A stretch of 64,000 nucleotides of DNA from Deroplatys truncata (lineage: Eukaryota; Arthropoda; Insecta; Mantodea; Mantidae). Location of the stretch: NCBI GenBank assembly GCA_030765065.1, contig CM060986.1, forward strand, positions 136,059,142 to 136,123,141, given 5' to 3'. The notes beneath the pieces are model-generated. The model was not told the DNA's origin. It did no database searches and saw only the letters and a program-made list of their open reading frames with translations. A program made the translations under genes and the position numbers. This document shows, in pieces, positions 54,241-64,000 of this stretch (the stretch's first letter is position 1; every line of letters begins with the position of its first letter).

Positions 54241-55004
54241 TTTGTATGGTATTTCTACATACTCTGCTTAATTTATCATTTATTTATCTCTATGCATAAA
54301 CAAGGTAATAATGTGGATATAAGAATCACTTTTTTTTTGCGAATACTACAGTGCAGAACAGATGAATTTTTCATGCGTAGAAGTCGTTTGAGTATTCACA
54401 TCAAATTTTTCTTTCAATAAGAAATGGTTTCTCCAACACGAACAAATTAAACAGGTATTCTCTGAAAAATTTCGGATTTACACTTTGCGTATTTATTGAA
54501 GTTATACGTCGTAAGGTTGGTTGCATGTTACAGGAGTTTAAAGAGTATATGGGGGTATACTGTACTTAGTTACGAGTTATAGCTCTTTAATGTAGTGACG
54601 TGTGTTCGTCAAAAATAGTTTGTGATGATTCATAAAAGGACTAATGAAAATACTTTCATCGAATTCAATTAATGTGGTGCTGAAGACAGCGCAAATGGTT
54701 TGTTACGCAGATGAAAATTCAAGGCACGTTCTACAGTAAACTGAAACAGCACGACAGCTTTGACAAAATATTTTCTTAGTACAGCTAATACTGATTATTA
54801 TTCAATTAATGATTATGCATTTGTCATTGACCTTCCGTCTCCCAACCTAAATTTGAAATTCAAGAATACGAGAAAACCAGCGCTTTTATACCCGAAAGGA
54901 ATGTTCTGGAAACGTATTCGTTCTAGACTAATTAGGCAATCTTTCTCGAAAGGCCTAGAAATAGAGACATTATTAATATAGTAGTATGTATTACAGATTT
55001 AAAA
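54241..55004. other. Spacer, no gene seen
   Basis: Nothing recognised; the 73-codon ORF at 54760-54981 has no signature. Confidence 0.4.
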
Positions 55005-55078
55005 ACCTGCAGACGGTAGCGGGATTCAAACTCGGAACCTCTTCGTTAGAAACTCCCTACCCTACACGCTCGTACTTA
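55005..55078 (-). repeat. Degenerate tRNA-like head
   Basis: Minus strand: GAGCGTGTAGGGTAGGGAGT ... CGAGTTTGAATCCCGCTACC, an A/B-box-like pair about 40 bases apart. Confidence 0.5.
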
Positions 55079-55157
55079 AAGCACAGCTGTAGATATGTAG
55101 GTTAATGCAGGTATGTAACAGATAATCTTCAGCTTTCTAATTCAAAACGGACGAGAC

Positions 55158-55158
<1 letters not shown>

Positions 55159-55201
<43 letters not shown>
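55159..55201 (+). repeat. (ATT)n microsatellite
   Basis: About 14 uninterrupted TTA triplets. Confidence 0.97.
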
Positions 55202-55759
55202 CTGTAAGTATTATGGAATACTAAATTAGTATTCAGGGTTATAAACATTAAACCTTACTAATAAAACAATAATAAGCACAGTATGTCTGCTAGATCTATC
55301 TAACAATCTAAGCTAAATGTTAGTACCCAAATACACTTACCTCATACGCGGTGACTGTTAGCAGTACGGGAAAACTTGTACATAGAAGAACTGAAACGGA
55401 AGCAAGTCGCTTACTTAAGGTAATGATACTGCAGTAGAAGTTTTTACCATCCCTCATATTGCCATGTGGATTGCCTATTCGAACAAAGTGACGGCGATTC
55501 GGAAACACTCTGTGTGAGTGTATATATGTACAACGCCCCCAGTTGAATGTCATTTGCACGTTATGTACTTTTACGTTTTTTGCAAAATTAGCTAAATTTT
55601 TTAGGCACGAACTTCGTTCATTAATGTTTTGGCACATTATACCTACATTTTTCGGTTGTACATTTTCTCATTACTACGTCACATTTTTCTGGTCCCCTTG
55701 TACGAAATATGTTAATTTACTTACTCATTTATATGTTACAAATTGAAATTGAGTTTTAT
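55202..55759. other. Spacer, no gene seen
   Basis: Nothing recognised; the 105-codon minus-strand ORF (55320-55637) and the plus-strand ORF at 55543-55746 show no family motif. Confidence 0.35.
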
Positions 55760-56034
55760 TTATGGATGCTCTTTAACTGCTTTGGTCCTTAGCGCCCCAT
55801 TCTATATTGGGCGTGAAAGACAGGAAATTTTGCTCAGAGGCCTCTTTATCAGGCTTAAGGTTCTTTTACGTGCCGTAAATCTACGACACGGGACCATCGG
55901 CTTTACCTCCCTTCCGAAGGAAGCTATGCTAAGAATTTTTACGCCCGGAAAAACCCATCGCCCTCCGCCGGAGTTGAACTTGCAGCCTCGAGAACTAGAG
56001 GCTAGCATGTTAACCACTACATCACGGAGGACGA
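55760..56034 (-). repeat. tRNA-derived SINE (family 1), minus strand
   Basis: Minus strand: TCCTCCGTGATGTAGTGGTT (A-box GATGTAGTGG), AAGTTCAACTCCGGCGGAGG (B box), GGCGATGGGTTTTTCCGGGC, then AGCATAGCTTCCTTCGGAAG and GGGCGCTAAGGACC near the 3' end. This is the fullest copy of the SINE also seen at 3.27-3.41 kb. The overlapping plus- and minus-strand ORFs are not genes. Confidence 0.76.
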
Positions 56035-56071
56035 GATTTATTTATTTATACGTTTATTCTATAAACATATA

Positions 56072-56884
56072 CCGGGTGTCAAAGAAAAGTATTCCATATT
56101 TTGAGAGGTGGTAGTGTGGATCAAAACAAGAAAAAAATGTCCAGTAAACATGGGTTCTAAAATGCATACCTTAAGAGCTATGAACACTTGTTCATCTTCG
56201 CTACTGTGAAACATTTCTACTGCAAGTTCTTTGCTATTACGTATTTCCTGCAGCAGGCAGTAAACAAATGAGCAAACAATTCTGCGGTATTGTCCATGGA
56301 TTCGGCATGCAGTAAACGTCTGTTAGTGTTGGTACTGTAAACCGTATCCACAGTTCTAGATAAGTGGAACGGATATTCGTATTAGTTCTGATGGAATAGT
56401 TTGTGTTTTGATAAGTTGGTGAAATTCTTTTACATTGTGGTTTTATCTTTAAATCCTTGATGTATGCAACCCCCATTAATGATGCACAAACACTACAGGA
56501 AGGCGTCATCAATGCCTGCCAGAGCATCCGTGACCAAACTGGAGTCTTTCAGAGAGTGTGTGATTCCCCAAAAACGTCGGACAGAAACGTGACTTACTAT
56601 GAATGGACACCATAATGAGCACTTCCTTTAGCAATGGTTCACCAGTGCAGGTCGTATGTAAACGCAAGGAGATTACATTAGACGCTATGCTGTATCACAG
56701 TAACAGGTATCCTTCTTTGTTTACTGCGTTCTGTAGATGTTACGTAATAACAAGGAGCTTGTAGTAGAAGAGATGATGTTTCACAGTAGCGAAGATGAAC
56801 AAGTGCTCACAGTTCTGAAGGTATGCATTTTAGAGCCCATGTTTACTGGACATTTTTTCCATACGGAATACCTTTAACATCCTG
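56072..56884 (+). mobile_element. Deletion derivative of DUF4817-type transposon, long TIRs
   Basis: TA flanks both ends (56070-56071, 56885-56886). The outer ends are CCGGGTGTCAAAGAAAAGTA and, inverted, CAGGATGTTAAAGGTATTCC. Pairing continues inward for about 165-198 bp (for example AGTAAACATGGGTTCTAAAA and TGTTCATCTTCGCTACTGTG occur inverted at 56760-56855). The right arm has lost about 33 bp. Between the arms only the end of a transposase survives (56475-56630: INACQSIRDQTGVFQRVCDS), matching the C-terminus of the family at 61596. It could have moved only with help from a full element. Confidence 0.85.
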
Positions 56885-56886
56885 TA

Positions 56887-58350
56887 TTATGCTTGGTTTC
56901 TGTATACCGTAGATTTCCGTTCGTTGCTGTCGCATCACAAAGCTGTAGATATGCTGGGTGAGGAATCAATATTTTCGGAATGTTTTATTGCTGCGCAGTG
57001 TTAACAACAGCAAAGAAGGTTTGACGATTTCTTTGAACCAGTGTAAAGTATCAGTACTCTGATTTTTGTTAACTGGAATTATGAATAGGAGTACTAGCAT
57101 GCATGTAAATATGCATATAATATTGTTATATTCGATAATGCATAATTAGTTTGAGTAATAATAATCTAATAAGACAGTTCCAGTTCCCTAAGAGAATTCA
57201 CTTTTAAGTTTCTCATTTATATGTTATTTTAGCCGTCTCCTTTTGAAAAACTATAATTGAAGTTATACTATATTGTGTGTATATGAGTTTTTTATTAATT
57301 TCTTACATTTATTTATGATGTTCATTAAAGCATATTCTAACCAGTAACAATTTGTGTTTTATGAAATTCACATAATCAAACTAATTAAGTGAAACGACAC
57401 TTCTATGCCAAATTGTCAGTTGTCGTTCAATTTACTAAACATAAAAAGTACCCAGTATTTAAACCTGGGACATTCATCACTGAAGGCCAACGCGCACACT
57501 GTTGCGTAACTTCTCAATAACTTCTCAATCCGCAGGCTGAGAAGACTCACCCGGTATATACAGATGTATTTATAAGATAGGGGCTCCCATTTCTCCATAA
57601 CCACTCTACAATTCTGAGAAACTATGTGTTCTGACAGTTTTACTCGTATTTACATTCAAATTGCGTGCCTGTTATGAAATTATACATTTAACAACACGTT
57701 GAAATAATGACAGGTAGACAAATACTTTTAGGCAACCAAGAGGCTGCCTAACTGCGTATACTGTTCTGAATATGATTGCAGAAGCTGATATTCTTCTAAT
57801 AGCTTTCAAACACAACCCGCGTGTACATTTTAGGACATGCAGCTTTCTCGTGCAGGCATTGTACAAATCGGTAAGAGTTATGACGGCAATTGCATGCAAC
57901 ATCCGAAAGAGTTCTATACAGGTCTTGTCGAAGTTACAGAACACGCTTGAAGAGGTCAATAAAAAACGATAAGAGCTCTTCTGCTACGCCGCGAATTCAA
58001 ATTACGTCTGCATCCCAGATGACTATCTATCACAACAAGACACATGAAAATTCATGAGCCCTTAAACGGCAATGATGGGGTTAAAGTGAAAAAATACGGA
58101 GTGAAAGCTAAGTAATTGTCAACACTGGGTGTGACAGAAATACAGCCTCTATATAATGCAATGGGTGGAGAATGTCGTGCTCATCGTATTCCGAGAAGCT
58201 ATTAACCACAGAATCCCTAAAAGAAACACTCTTTCTCGTTCAATGAATCGCCATATGCTACCAGCTATGTTAAATCTTCTTGTCCTAAATTACACTCCTT
58301 TAACGATAAAAGGATTCATATCACAATGATCTCGCCAATTAAAAAAAATA
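56887..58350. other. Spacer with one weak tRNA-like stretch
   Basis: No gene recognised. On the minus strand 57455-57520 gives GTTACGCAACAGTGTGCGCG and GTCCCAGGTTTAAATACTGG, a weak A/B-box-like pair. Overlapping ORFs at 57672-57972 on both strands have no motif. Confidence 0.35.
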
Positions 58351-59244
58351 TCTGATGTGTTACACTCACATGACTTTCTCTACTCTTGTACAATCTAATT
58401 TTACAAACGCCTATTCTCCATATGCTTCAAGTTAATCGAGATATCGAGATGTCAAACTTATTGGTAATTTTCTTGTAGATGCAAGGGAAATATCGTAGCT
58501 TTTAAGCGATAGTCAAATATTTTAACGCTGGTTGCTATGTGGCGCATTCCATTCTCTTTGCATGTCCAGGACATAAAAAAAATGAATAACGAATTTGAGA
58601 AAAAGTATAAGTATTGGAAAATTTAAGGAAATAACAAGCAATATCTCGAAAACGGTTCACTCAACAAAAGAAATGTATATGACATAAGTTGTGTATTTTA
58701 ACGCGATCTACATTTTTTGTGTAGTAAAATTTTGTCTATCTCTTATGGTTTACCAGTTATGCAAAAGTCGTTCACAATGAAGAATACTTTTGGAGACATT
58801 CCCAGAAAATTCGAGATATACATTTCATTTCTCATGACATTATCTTAAACATATGATATTTTCATCAAAATCGTTAGAGCCATTTTTGAAAAAATTAAAA
58901 TTTTCGAAAAATCGTCCATGTAAAGGGTAGTCTGGGGTGGGGGATTTTCTTGAAAACCTTCGTGTCGCATCTCTGGAAGATATGAACCTAAATACCAAGT
59001 TTGGTGCTTATCCGACTGTTCGTTTTTGAGTTATGCTGTTCACAGACACACAGACACACACACACAGACACACACACACACACAGACACACACACACACA
59101 CAGACACACACACGGACATGTTTCCAAAAATGCTTTTTTTGGATTCAGGAGGTCTCAAAACATGTATTTCCGGTGAAATCTCGGTATCGAATTTTTGGGT
59201 GGAATGCAATACTTCCCCTACTTACTATACGTAGTAGAGAAAGT
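58351..59244 (+). repeat. Family A repeat, full length, young copy
   Basis: Starts TCTGATGTGTTACACTCACA after AAAAAAAATA and ends GTAGTAGAGAAAGT, 894 bp, the longest copy thanks to its expanded microsatellite (four CA runs separated by CAGAC). It is very close to 28346-29221, including the shared AACGGTTCACTCAACAAAAG and ATAAGTTGTGTATTTTAACG. Another family A copy follows after AAAAAT. Confidence 0.95.
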
Positions 59245-59250
59245 AAAAAT

Positions 59251-60060
59251 TCTGATGTGATACATTCACACGGCTTTCTCTACCCCCATCTTCATAAGTG
59301 CATATATAGACACAAACTATTCTTATTAAACCTCATTTTTCTATCTACTACATTTTAATCCAAACAAACCTTTACACATTTCGTTATAGATACAAAGAGA
59401 ACAGCGATAGTCGAATGTTCAAGAACTGGCCTTAAAATTCCATACTGTTTCCATGCAATTGCGAGAAACAACTGAATGTTGAAAGGGCTTAAACAAAATC
59501 CAAGTATTAAACAATTCGAACCTTTAATAATCTCCAAAATAGCTTATGCCACAAAAAACTGATTTGAAATAAATTGTGCGTTTTACACAGATCTACAATT
59601 TTTTATGAAGTACAGCTTTGTCTCTCTATTAACGTTTACCACTTATGCAAGATTATACAAAATTCCTCCCGAATGATCATAGACTATTTCCTAAAAATGC
59701 AAGATATAAATTCTATTGTCATGTAAATATGTATAATATATGGTACTTTAGTCACAATCGTTAGAGCCGTTTTATAGAAAATCAAAAAATTCGAAAAATG
59801 TTGGATGTAAAGTGTAGTTTGAGGTGGGGGATTTTCTTAAAAATCTTCGTGTCGCATCTTTGGAAGGTACTAAATCTAAATGCCATGTTTGGTATTTATC
59901 CGACTTTTCGCTTTTGAGTTATGCTTTTCACAGGCACAGAGACATTTTTCTAAAAATGTATTTTTTATTCAGGGGACCACAAAACATGTGTTTCCGGTGA
60001 AACCTCGATATCGAATTTTTGGGCGGAATGCAATATTTCTATCTACTAGGTAGAAAAAGT
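59251..60060 (+). repeat. Family A repeat, divergent subfamily, head-to-tail with previous
   Basis: Starts TCTGATGTGATACATTCACA immediately after the A5T that ends the previous copy, and ends CTAGGTAGAAAAAGT, 810 bp. The 5' half (CATACTGTTTCCATGCAATT, GAGAAACAACTGAATGTTGA) defines the divergent subfamily shared with 12497 and 45536. The microsatellite is reduced to CACAGGCACAGAGAC. Confidence 0.9.
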
Positions 60061-61024
60061 AATAAACTGTTTTAAAAGAAAGTAGGTATTATAAATATGT
60101 CTAAATAAAAGAAAAAATTTTGGTAGCCTATTTCTTAACTTCATCGCAACCATTATTTATACAATATAATTCGTGACGTTCAATCAACATTATACTGAGA
60201 ATGAGGTAAAACAGACTGCATTCCAGTCTTCCCCAATAGATCCTCGTAGGGAGGGGAGTTTCGAACCCTTAAACTGCCTTGGTATGGGCGCTGAAAACCC
60301 CTAGTACTCGTGGTACTTCTAACGTAATCAGAAGTACGTCGGGCCGAACATCTGAGCCCCTTTGGGAATGGAACTGTTCAGATTGGGTTGGACTCTGCAT
60401 GGTAGTGGTTCCCGATACTCATGGGTTATTGAGTACTCTGGGCAAAGTCCAAGCCCAAAGACTCGATGTCCTGGAGAACTGGTAGACGGTGGCTAGATAC
60501 TGTCACCTCCACCGAAGTCTTCGATAGTCTTCCCCTGTGGGGTTGACTCGCGTATGTGGCGTATCCAATTCCGTTCCTGTGAAAGCAGGAGGGGGTGCGG
60601 AATATAAAATAGGTACCGTCTTAATAGAAAAGCCCATCTAAGTTCGATTGCCGGCTCTTGCTTTTTGGATTTATTTTTTTTTACCCAGTAAAGACAGGTT
60701 CCGGTCTTTCTAGCCAATAATGCTTACTGAATGTTGCTTGCGCAGTTTCGACACTTCTAAAATGAGTATTAAAGCACTTAACCATTATTGCAAATTAAAT
60801 TTAAACTTTATTATTTATTATTATATTATTATTATTACTGATTAAATAACAAGGTTCTAAAATCAAGACAACTAATAGGTATATTTATATTCAATAAATT
60901 TCCATCAGACTCAACGGATTGCCATGAATGAATTGGAATTACTATATTTCTGATTATATTTAAAGTAATAAAAACATCTGTGCCCAACCATCCTTATAAT
61001 TATTTAGATAAGTTATTAAATTTT
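60061..61024. other. Spacer with GC-rich unrecognised repeat 60230-60700
   Basis: 60230-60700 is GC-rich and sharply bounded, with GGAGTTTCGAACCCTTAAAC (B-box-like, minus strand) at one end and CTAAGTTCGATTGCCGGCTC (B-box-like, plus strand) at the other. It looks like one or two unrecognised SINE-like repeats facing each other. The rest is AT-rich with a broken ATT tract (60805-60838). Confidence 0.4.
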
Positions 61025-61440
61025 ACTTTCTTTGACATTTACCTGTGGTAGGTAGAGGCAGAATTTAATTCCACCCAGAAATTCAATATCAATATTTCAC
61101 CGAAAATACACGCTTTGAAGTTCATAACATAAAGAGTATTCAGGTAAAGATACGCAAGCATTAGTGTGTAGCACCAAAACTTAAAAACGAAAAACATTGA
61201 TAACTGTAAAATTTCGTATGAGTCCAAAACTATGCCAGGCGAAGCGAATCGGAGATTCGGCTCCCCCCCCCCCACCCGAAACTATCCACTACGTGGAAAC
61301 GCTTTGTTATTGTTAAATTCCTAAACATCGCTGTAAAGATTTTCATTAAAATATCATATTTTAAGATATTTGCATGATTAATAAAGCTTAATGCAACTTG
61401 AAGTTTCTGTGAATAGCCTGTGAAGTCGACTTTCTGTTAA
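61025..61440 (-). repeat. Old family A copy, minus strand
   Basis: Opens ACTTTCTTTGACATT...GTAGGTAGAGGCAGAATTTAATTCCACCC, then AATATTTCACCGAAAATACACG, a poly-C version of the GGGGTGGGGG landmark (CCCCCCCCCCACCC) and GATTTTCATTAAAATATCATAT. Truncated in the middle of the repeat. Confidence 0.75.
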
Positions 61441-61595
61441 ACGAATTTTGTGAAATTTTGTATTACTGCTAACGATGCGCGAATATTTGTGATTTGTTTT
61501 CTAACCCCATATGCTTATTTGGAGATTCTTTATAGTTAAAACAATATCATAAGTAAATAACGTGAATAGAAAAATTACTTTTTATGTTAATTCTA

Positions 61596-62920
61596 CAGGT
61601 GATTTATGAAGAACTAACACATATCTTTCTTTAATTATTCTGCTCGAAATTTACTCAATACCCCAATTTTAGCACCAAATTAAGCAGAATGTTCTCGAGT
61701 TTTGATTGCCTGTCACTAGATGCGCAGATGTTCATGCTTTATTCGTAATTGTTAGTTTTATTGTCGATAACTGTTTTTGAGATTTTGTTCTAGTCAACGA
61801 GAAAATAGAGTACACATTATATGAACTACTCTTCCTTGTAAAGTAATACTGGATTGCGAATTCAATTTTAGCTACTCAAAGAGCATTTGGTGTTCGGAAT
61901 CCTCCCCAAAGAAACACATTACTGGGACTGGCAAACAAATTGAAAACAACTGGATCTCTGGTGAGTGAAAAGGCAGAACTCGTTCATCTAGGCTTCCCAC
62001 GGTTGTTGTGGACGTAAGAGCACAATTGGATCAGTCACCCAAAAAAATCATTAAGACGTTTGTCGCAGGAGACAGAGTACAGCTACTCAATGTGCCAGAG
62101 AGCTGTGAAAAGTGCAGGCCTAAAGCCGTGTAGGATTACGGTTGTACATCAGTTACAGGAACCAGATACCGACTGAATTATTGTCGTTGGTTTCAGGCGT
62201 TCATTGTGCAAAATCATGTCATTAAGTCCATCACATGGCTCACCGATGAAGCATGATTCCATTTATCCTGCTATGTGAACTCAAATAACTCACGCTATTG
62301 GGCCAGCGATAATCCACATGTTATTCATGAAGCACCTATGCACCCCGTTAAAATCGGAGTTTGGTGCGCAATATCCGCAGGGAATGGTGGGACGATCTTT
62401 TTTTAAAAAAAACATGTGAACGCTGCAGAGTACCGACGGATTTTCATGGAATTTGCTGAACAACTAGACGATGTAGAGCTGAGTCAAGGATACTTTTAGC
62501 AGGACGGGGCTACATGCCATACATCAAATGAATCCATGGCACTAATTGCAAGTTTCTTTGACGACCGGATAATTTTCAAGAACCTGTGGCTACCGAGATC
62601 TCCGGATTTGACATCGCCGGACTTCTTTCTATGGGGTTACTTTAAAAACAGAGTTTATGTCACACGTCCCCAGACATTGGACGATCTGAAGCACAACATT
62701 ACACAGGAGATTCAGGCTGAGTCCTCCAACGAGTGGCCAGTAACATGGAATGTGTTGAGTTGTGCCTTATGTAGGAGGGAGGGCATTTTCAACATTTGCT
62801 ATAGAGGTAAACAATCTCCCAAAATTCCTCTGCATTTCAGGTATAATAATTTGTCGCTAGCATAACTCGTTTTGAAACAATTACAGAAATAAGTGTGTCA
62901 GTTCTTCATAAATCATCCTG
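61596..62920 (+). mobile_element. DUF4817/DDE transposon with complete ends
   Basis: A 1325-bp IS630-Tc1-mariner-type element. Ends are CAGGTGATTTATGAAGAACT on the left and, inverted, CAGGATGATTTATGAAGAAC on the right, matching over about 27 bp with a 1-base indel. TA flanks both sides (61594-61595, 62921-62922). Nearly all of the interior is one transposase gene. The CAGG(A/G)TG terminus is shared with the derivative at 56072. Confidence 0.9.
61865..62870 (+). pseudogene. DUF4817-type DDE transposase, broken
   Basis: Frame 1 (61865-about 62165) reads ILATQRAFGVRNPPQRNTLL, LANKLKTTGSLVSEK and SLRRLSQETEYSYSMCQRAV: the N-terminal helix-turn-helix (DUF4817) part, with one internal frame change. 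A frameshift near 62165 leads to the catalytic part: TWLTDEA*FHLS (first D; W replaced by TGA at 62254), VKIGVWCAIS, a stop at about 62402, GYF*QDGATCHTSNE (second D; TAG at 62497) and LPRSPDLTSPDFFLWGY (third D). 38 residues separate the QDGA aspartate from the last D. A C-terminal frameshift follows VYVTRPQTLDDLKHNI. There are few lesions, so this is a fairly recent copy. Confidence 0.86.
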
Positions 62921-62974
62921 TATAATGTAAGAGGGGATTACGTGAATTTCAGATGAGTAGAGAAAGTGTGACAC

Positions 62975-63256
62975 TTGAGATATGTTATTTATCATATCAC
63001 GAGTTTCTTTCTTCTTCGGTGTCAGTTGTCTATGCCATTTTATGCTCAACATATGGAGCCACAAAATGAAATAAAAACTAGGTGGGTAATGAAACATATT
63101 TTGGAATTAGGTATAAAACAGAGGACGGGAATAGCATGGCTTAGGTTGGGAGGGTGGAAAGCTCGCAAGATTGCTGAGGATGATGGCAGGAGGATTTGCC
63201 CATTATGTGGGGAACAAGAAGACTGGACGCATATTTTGGCAGACGGAGAGTATTAG
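62975..63256 (+). pseudogene. LINE ORF2 C-terminus with finger, plus strand
   Basis: Open stretch with IKTRWVMKHILELGIKQRTG, RLGGWKARKIAEDDGRRICP and CPLCGEQEDWTHILADGEY: C-x2-C followed by H, with the last C of the finger lost. It parallels the minus-strand fragment at 5892-6188 (CPCCRQEETWVHILAHC) and belongs to the same type of LINE. The sequence beyond, to about 63600, is probably its 3' UTR. Confidence 0.68.
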
Positions 63257-63642
63257 GAAAAAATGATTACCGGAAGTATTTTTGGCTTCCAACAGACGGA
63301 GGGCAGCATGCTGGGACTTGATTCTATACAGTCAAAACTGGCCGATCTTGGGCACATACTTAATGCAAGTACGTGTACCTTGAGATAAGGTGTTTATGCA
63401 AATTTTCTTTAAATACATGTGGTGCTTGAGCACTTCTGTGTGTATGTGTGTTTGCGTGTGTGATTTAGAGGATTTTTCAATGCTATATGTATGCATATAA
63501 TGTGGTGATTATAAACATAGTTGTTTCTGGTAGATTCTGCAAGTCACGTACACAGACCAGGTATTTTTCTAGAGAACATGTACGGTCTTATGAGCCATGC
63601 GACTGGGTTATGCAATTAATGTAATACTAAGTACTTAATAAA
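63257..63642. other. Probable LINE 3' region, no gene seen
   Basis: Includes a GTGTGTATGTGTG tract (63437-63460) and no recognised motif. Confidence 0.4.
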
Positions 63643-63664
63643 TACTACTACTACTACTACTACT
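63643..63664 (+). repeat. (ACT)n microsatellite at family A end
   Basis: About seven ACT triplets directly adjoin the family A terminus ACTTTC. Confidence 0.9.
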
Positions 63665-64000
63665 ACTTTCTTTACTACATACTTACAGAAAGATTGTATT
63701 CTAACCATGTCGTAATTTCACCGGGAATACATGTTTTGAGGCCCTTTGAACCTGAACTCAAAAACGAAAAGTCGGTTAAATACGGTATTTAATTTCAGCA
63801 TCTTCCAAAGATGCGGCACAATAAAATTTACCCGCCCAAAATACCCTTTACATAGAATTTCTTTATTTTTTATGTTTTAATACCATATTTTCATGACAAA
63901 TAAGTTGTATTACTTAAATTTTCTTGAACTACTTGTGAAATCCTTTTTATTCAAGGGCTTTTGTATAATTGTTAAACCGCATGAGATAGACAAAATCATA
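63665..64000 (-). repeat. Family A repeat, cut by window end
   Basis: Starts at the 3' terminus (ACTTTCTTTACTACATACTT) and continues in reverse through TTTCACCGGGAATACATGTT, CAGCATCTTCCAAAGATGCG, ACCCTTTACATAG and ATGAGATAGACAAAATCATA to the window edge. The microsatellite is missing: the sequence passes from TTGAACC to TGAACTCAAAAACG. Confidence 0.88.

Noticed and set aside
55743-56114. 123-codon ORF
   Set aside because: It covers a tRNA-derived SINE read backwards and runs into a transposon end.

Overview
The window reads as nuclear DNA of an arthropod, most likely an insect with a large, AT-rich, transposon-laden genome. The reasons are Tc1/mariner, hAT and DUF4817-type transposases of arthropod type, I-, Jockey- and R1-like non-LTR retrotransposons, many tRNA-derived SINE heads, and AAT/ATT microsatellites, with no operons or compact genes. 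I cannot name the species; a polyneopteran (cockroach, orthopteran or similar) is only a guess. No intact host protein-coding gene was recognised anywhere in the 64 kb.

The commonest component is a nonautonomous repeat, called family A here, about 0.8-0.9 kb long. It starts TCTGATGTGTTACA, has an internal inverted motif (ACTTTCTCTACT near the 5' end, AGTAGAGAAAGT at the 3' end), a CA/CAGA microsatellite and a 3' palindrome. About 16 full or partial copies lie on both strands at 0-0.1, 7.8-8.6, 12.5-13.1, 22.8/23.8, 25.7-26.6, 26.9-27.8, 28.1-30.7 (three nested copies), 38.8-39.5, 45.5-46.3, 48.3-49.1, 53.7-54.2, 58.4-59.2, 59.3-60.1, 61.0-61.4 and 63.7-64 kb. Nested copies give its exact ends. 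The architecture resembles Helentron-associated (rolling-circle) elements such as Drosophila DINE-1, but this is inference.

Three solo LTRs (TG...CA, 920-978 bp) of one retrotransposon family lie at 14.4-15.3, 22.8-23.8 and 49.5-50.4 kb, two of them with perfect 4-bp target duplications. DNA transposons are: two mariners (144-1374 minus, 46501-47745 plus), a hAT relic (3.6-4.5 kb), a TIR element (15543-17130), a pseudogene of an uncharacterised transposon-like protein (20.25-21.88 kb), two Tc1-like relics (24.3-25.3 and 32.4-33.5 kb), a long-TIR deletion derivative (56072-56884) and a DUF4817/DDE element with complete ends (61596-62920). Non-LTR retrotransposons lie at 2.0-2.5, 5.7-6.35, 35.3-38.8 (the longest, with EN end, RT, RNase H and a C-terminal CCHC finger), 40.8-41.6, 43.5-44.6, 53.1-53.4 and 63.0-63.3 kb. 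All carry stops or frameshifts.

The main non-transposon signal is at 17.26-17.33 kb. Two runs of alternating GAA/TTC-like pentamers (heat-shock-element pattern) end three bases before a TATATAAG box, ahead of a short unrecognised ORF. This is the best candidate for a functional host promoter here. The remaining stretches are AT-rich spacer and old, unrecognisable repeat debris.
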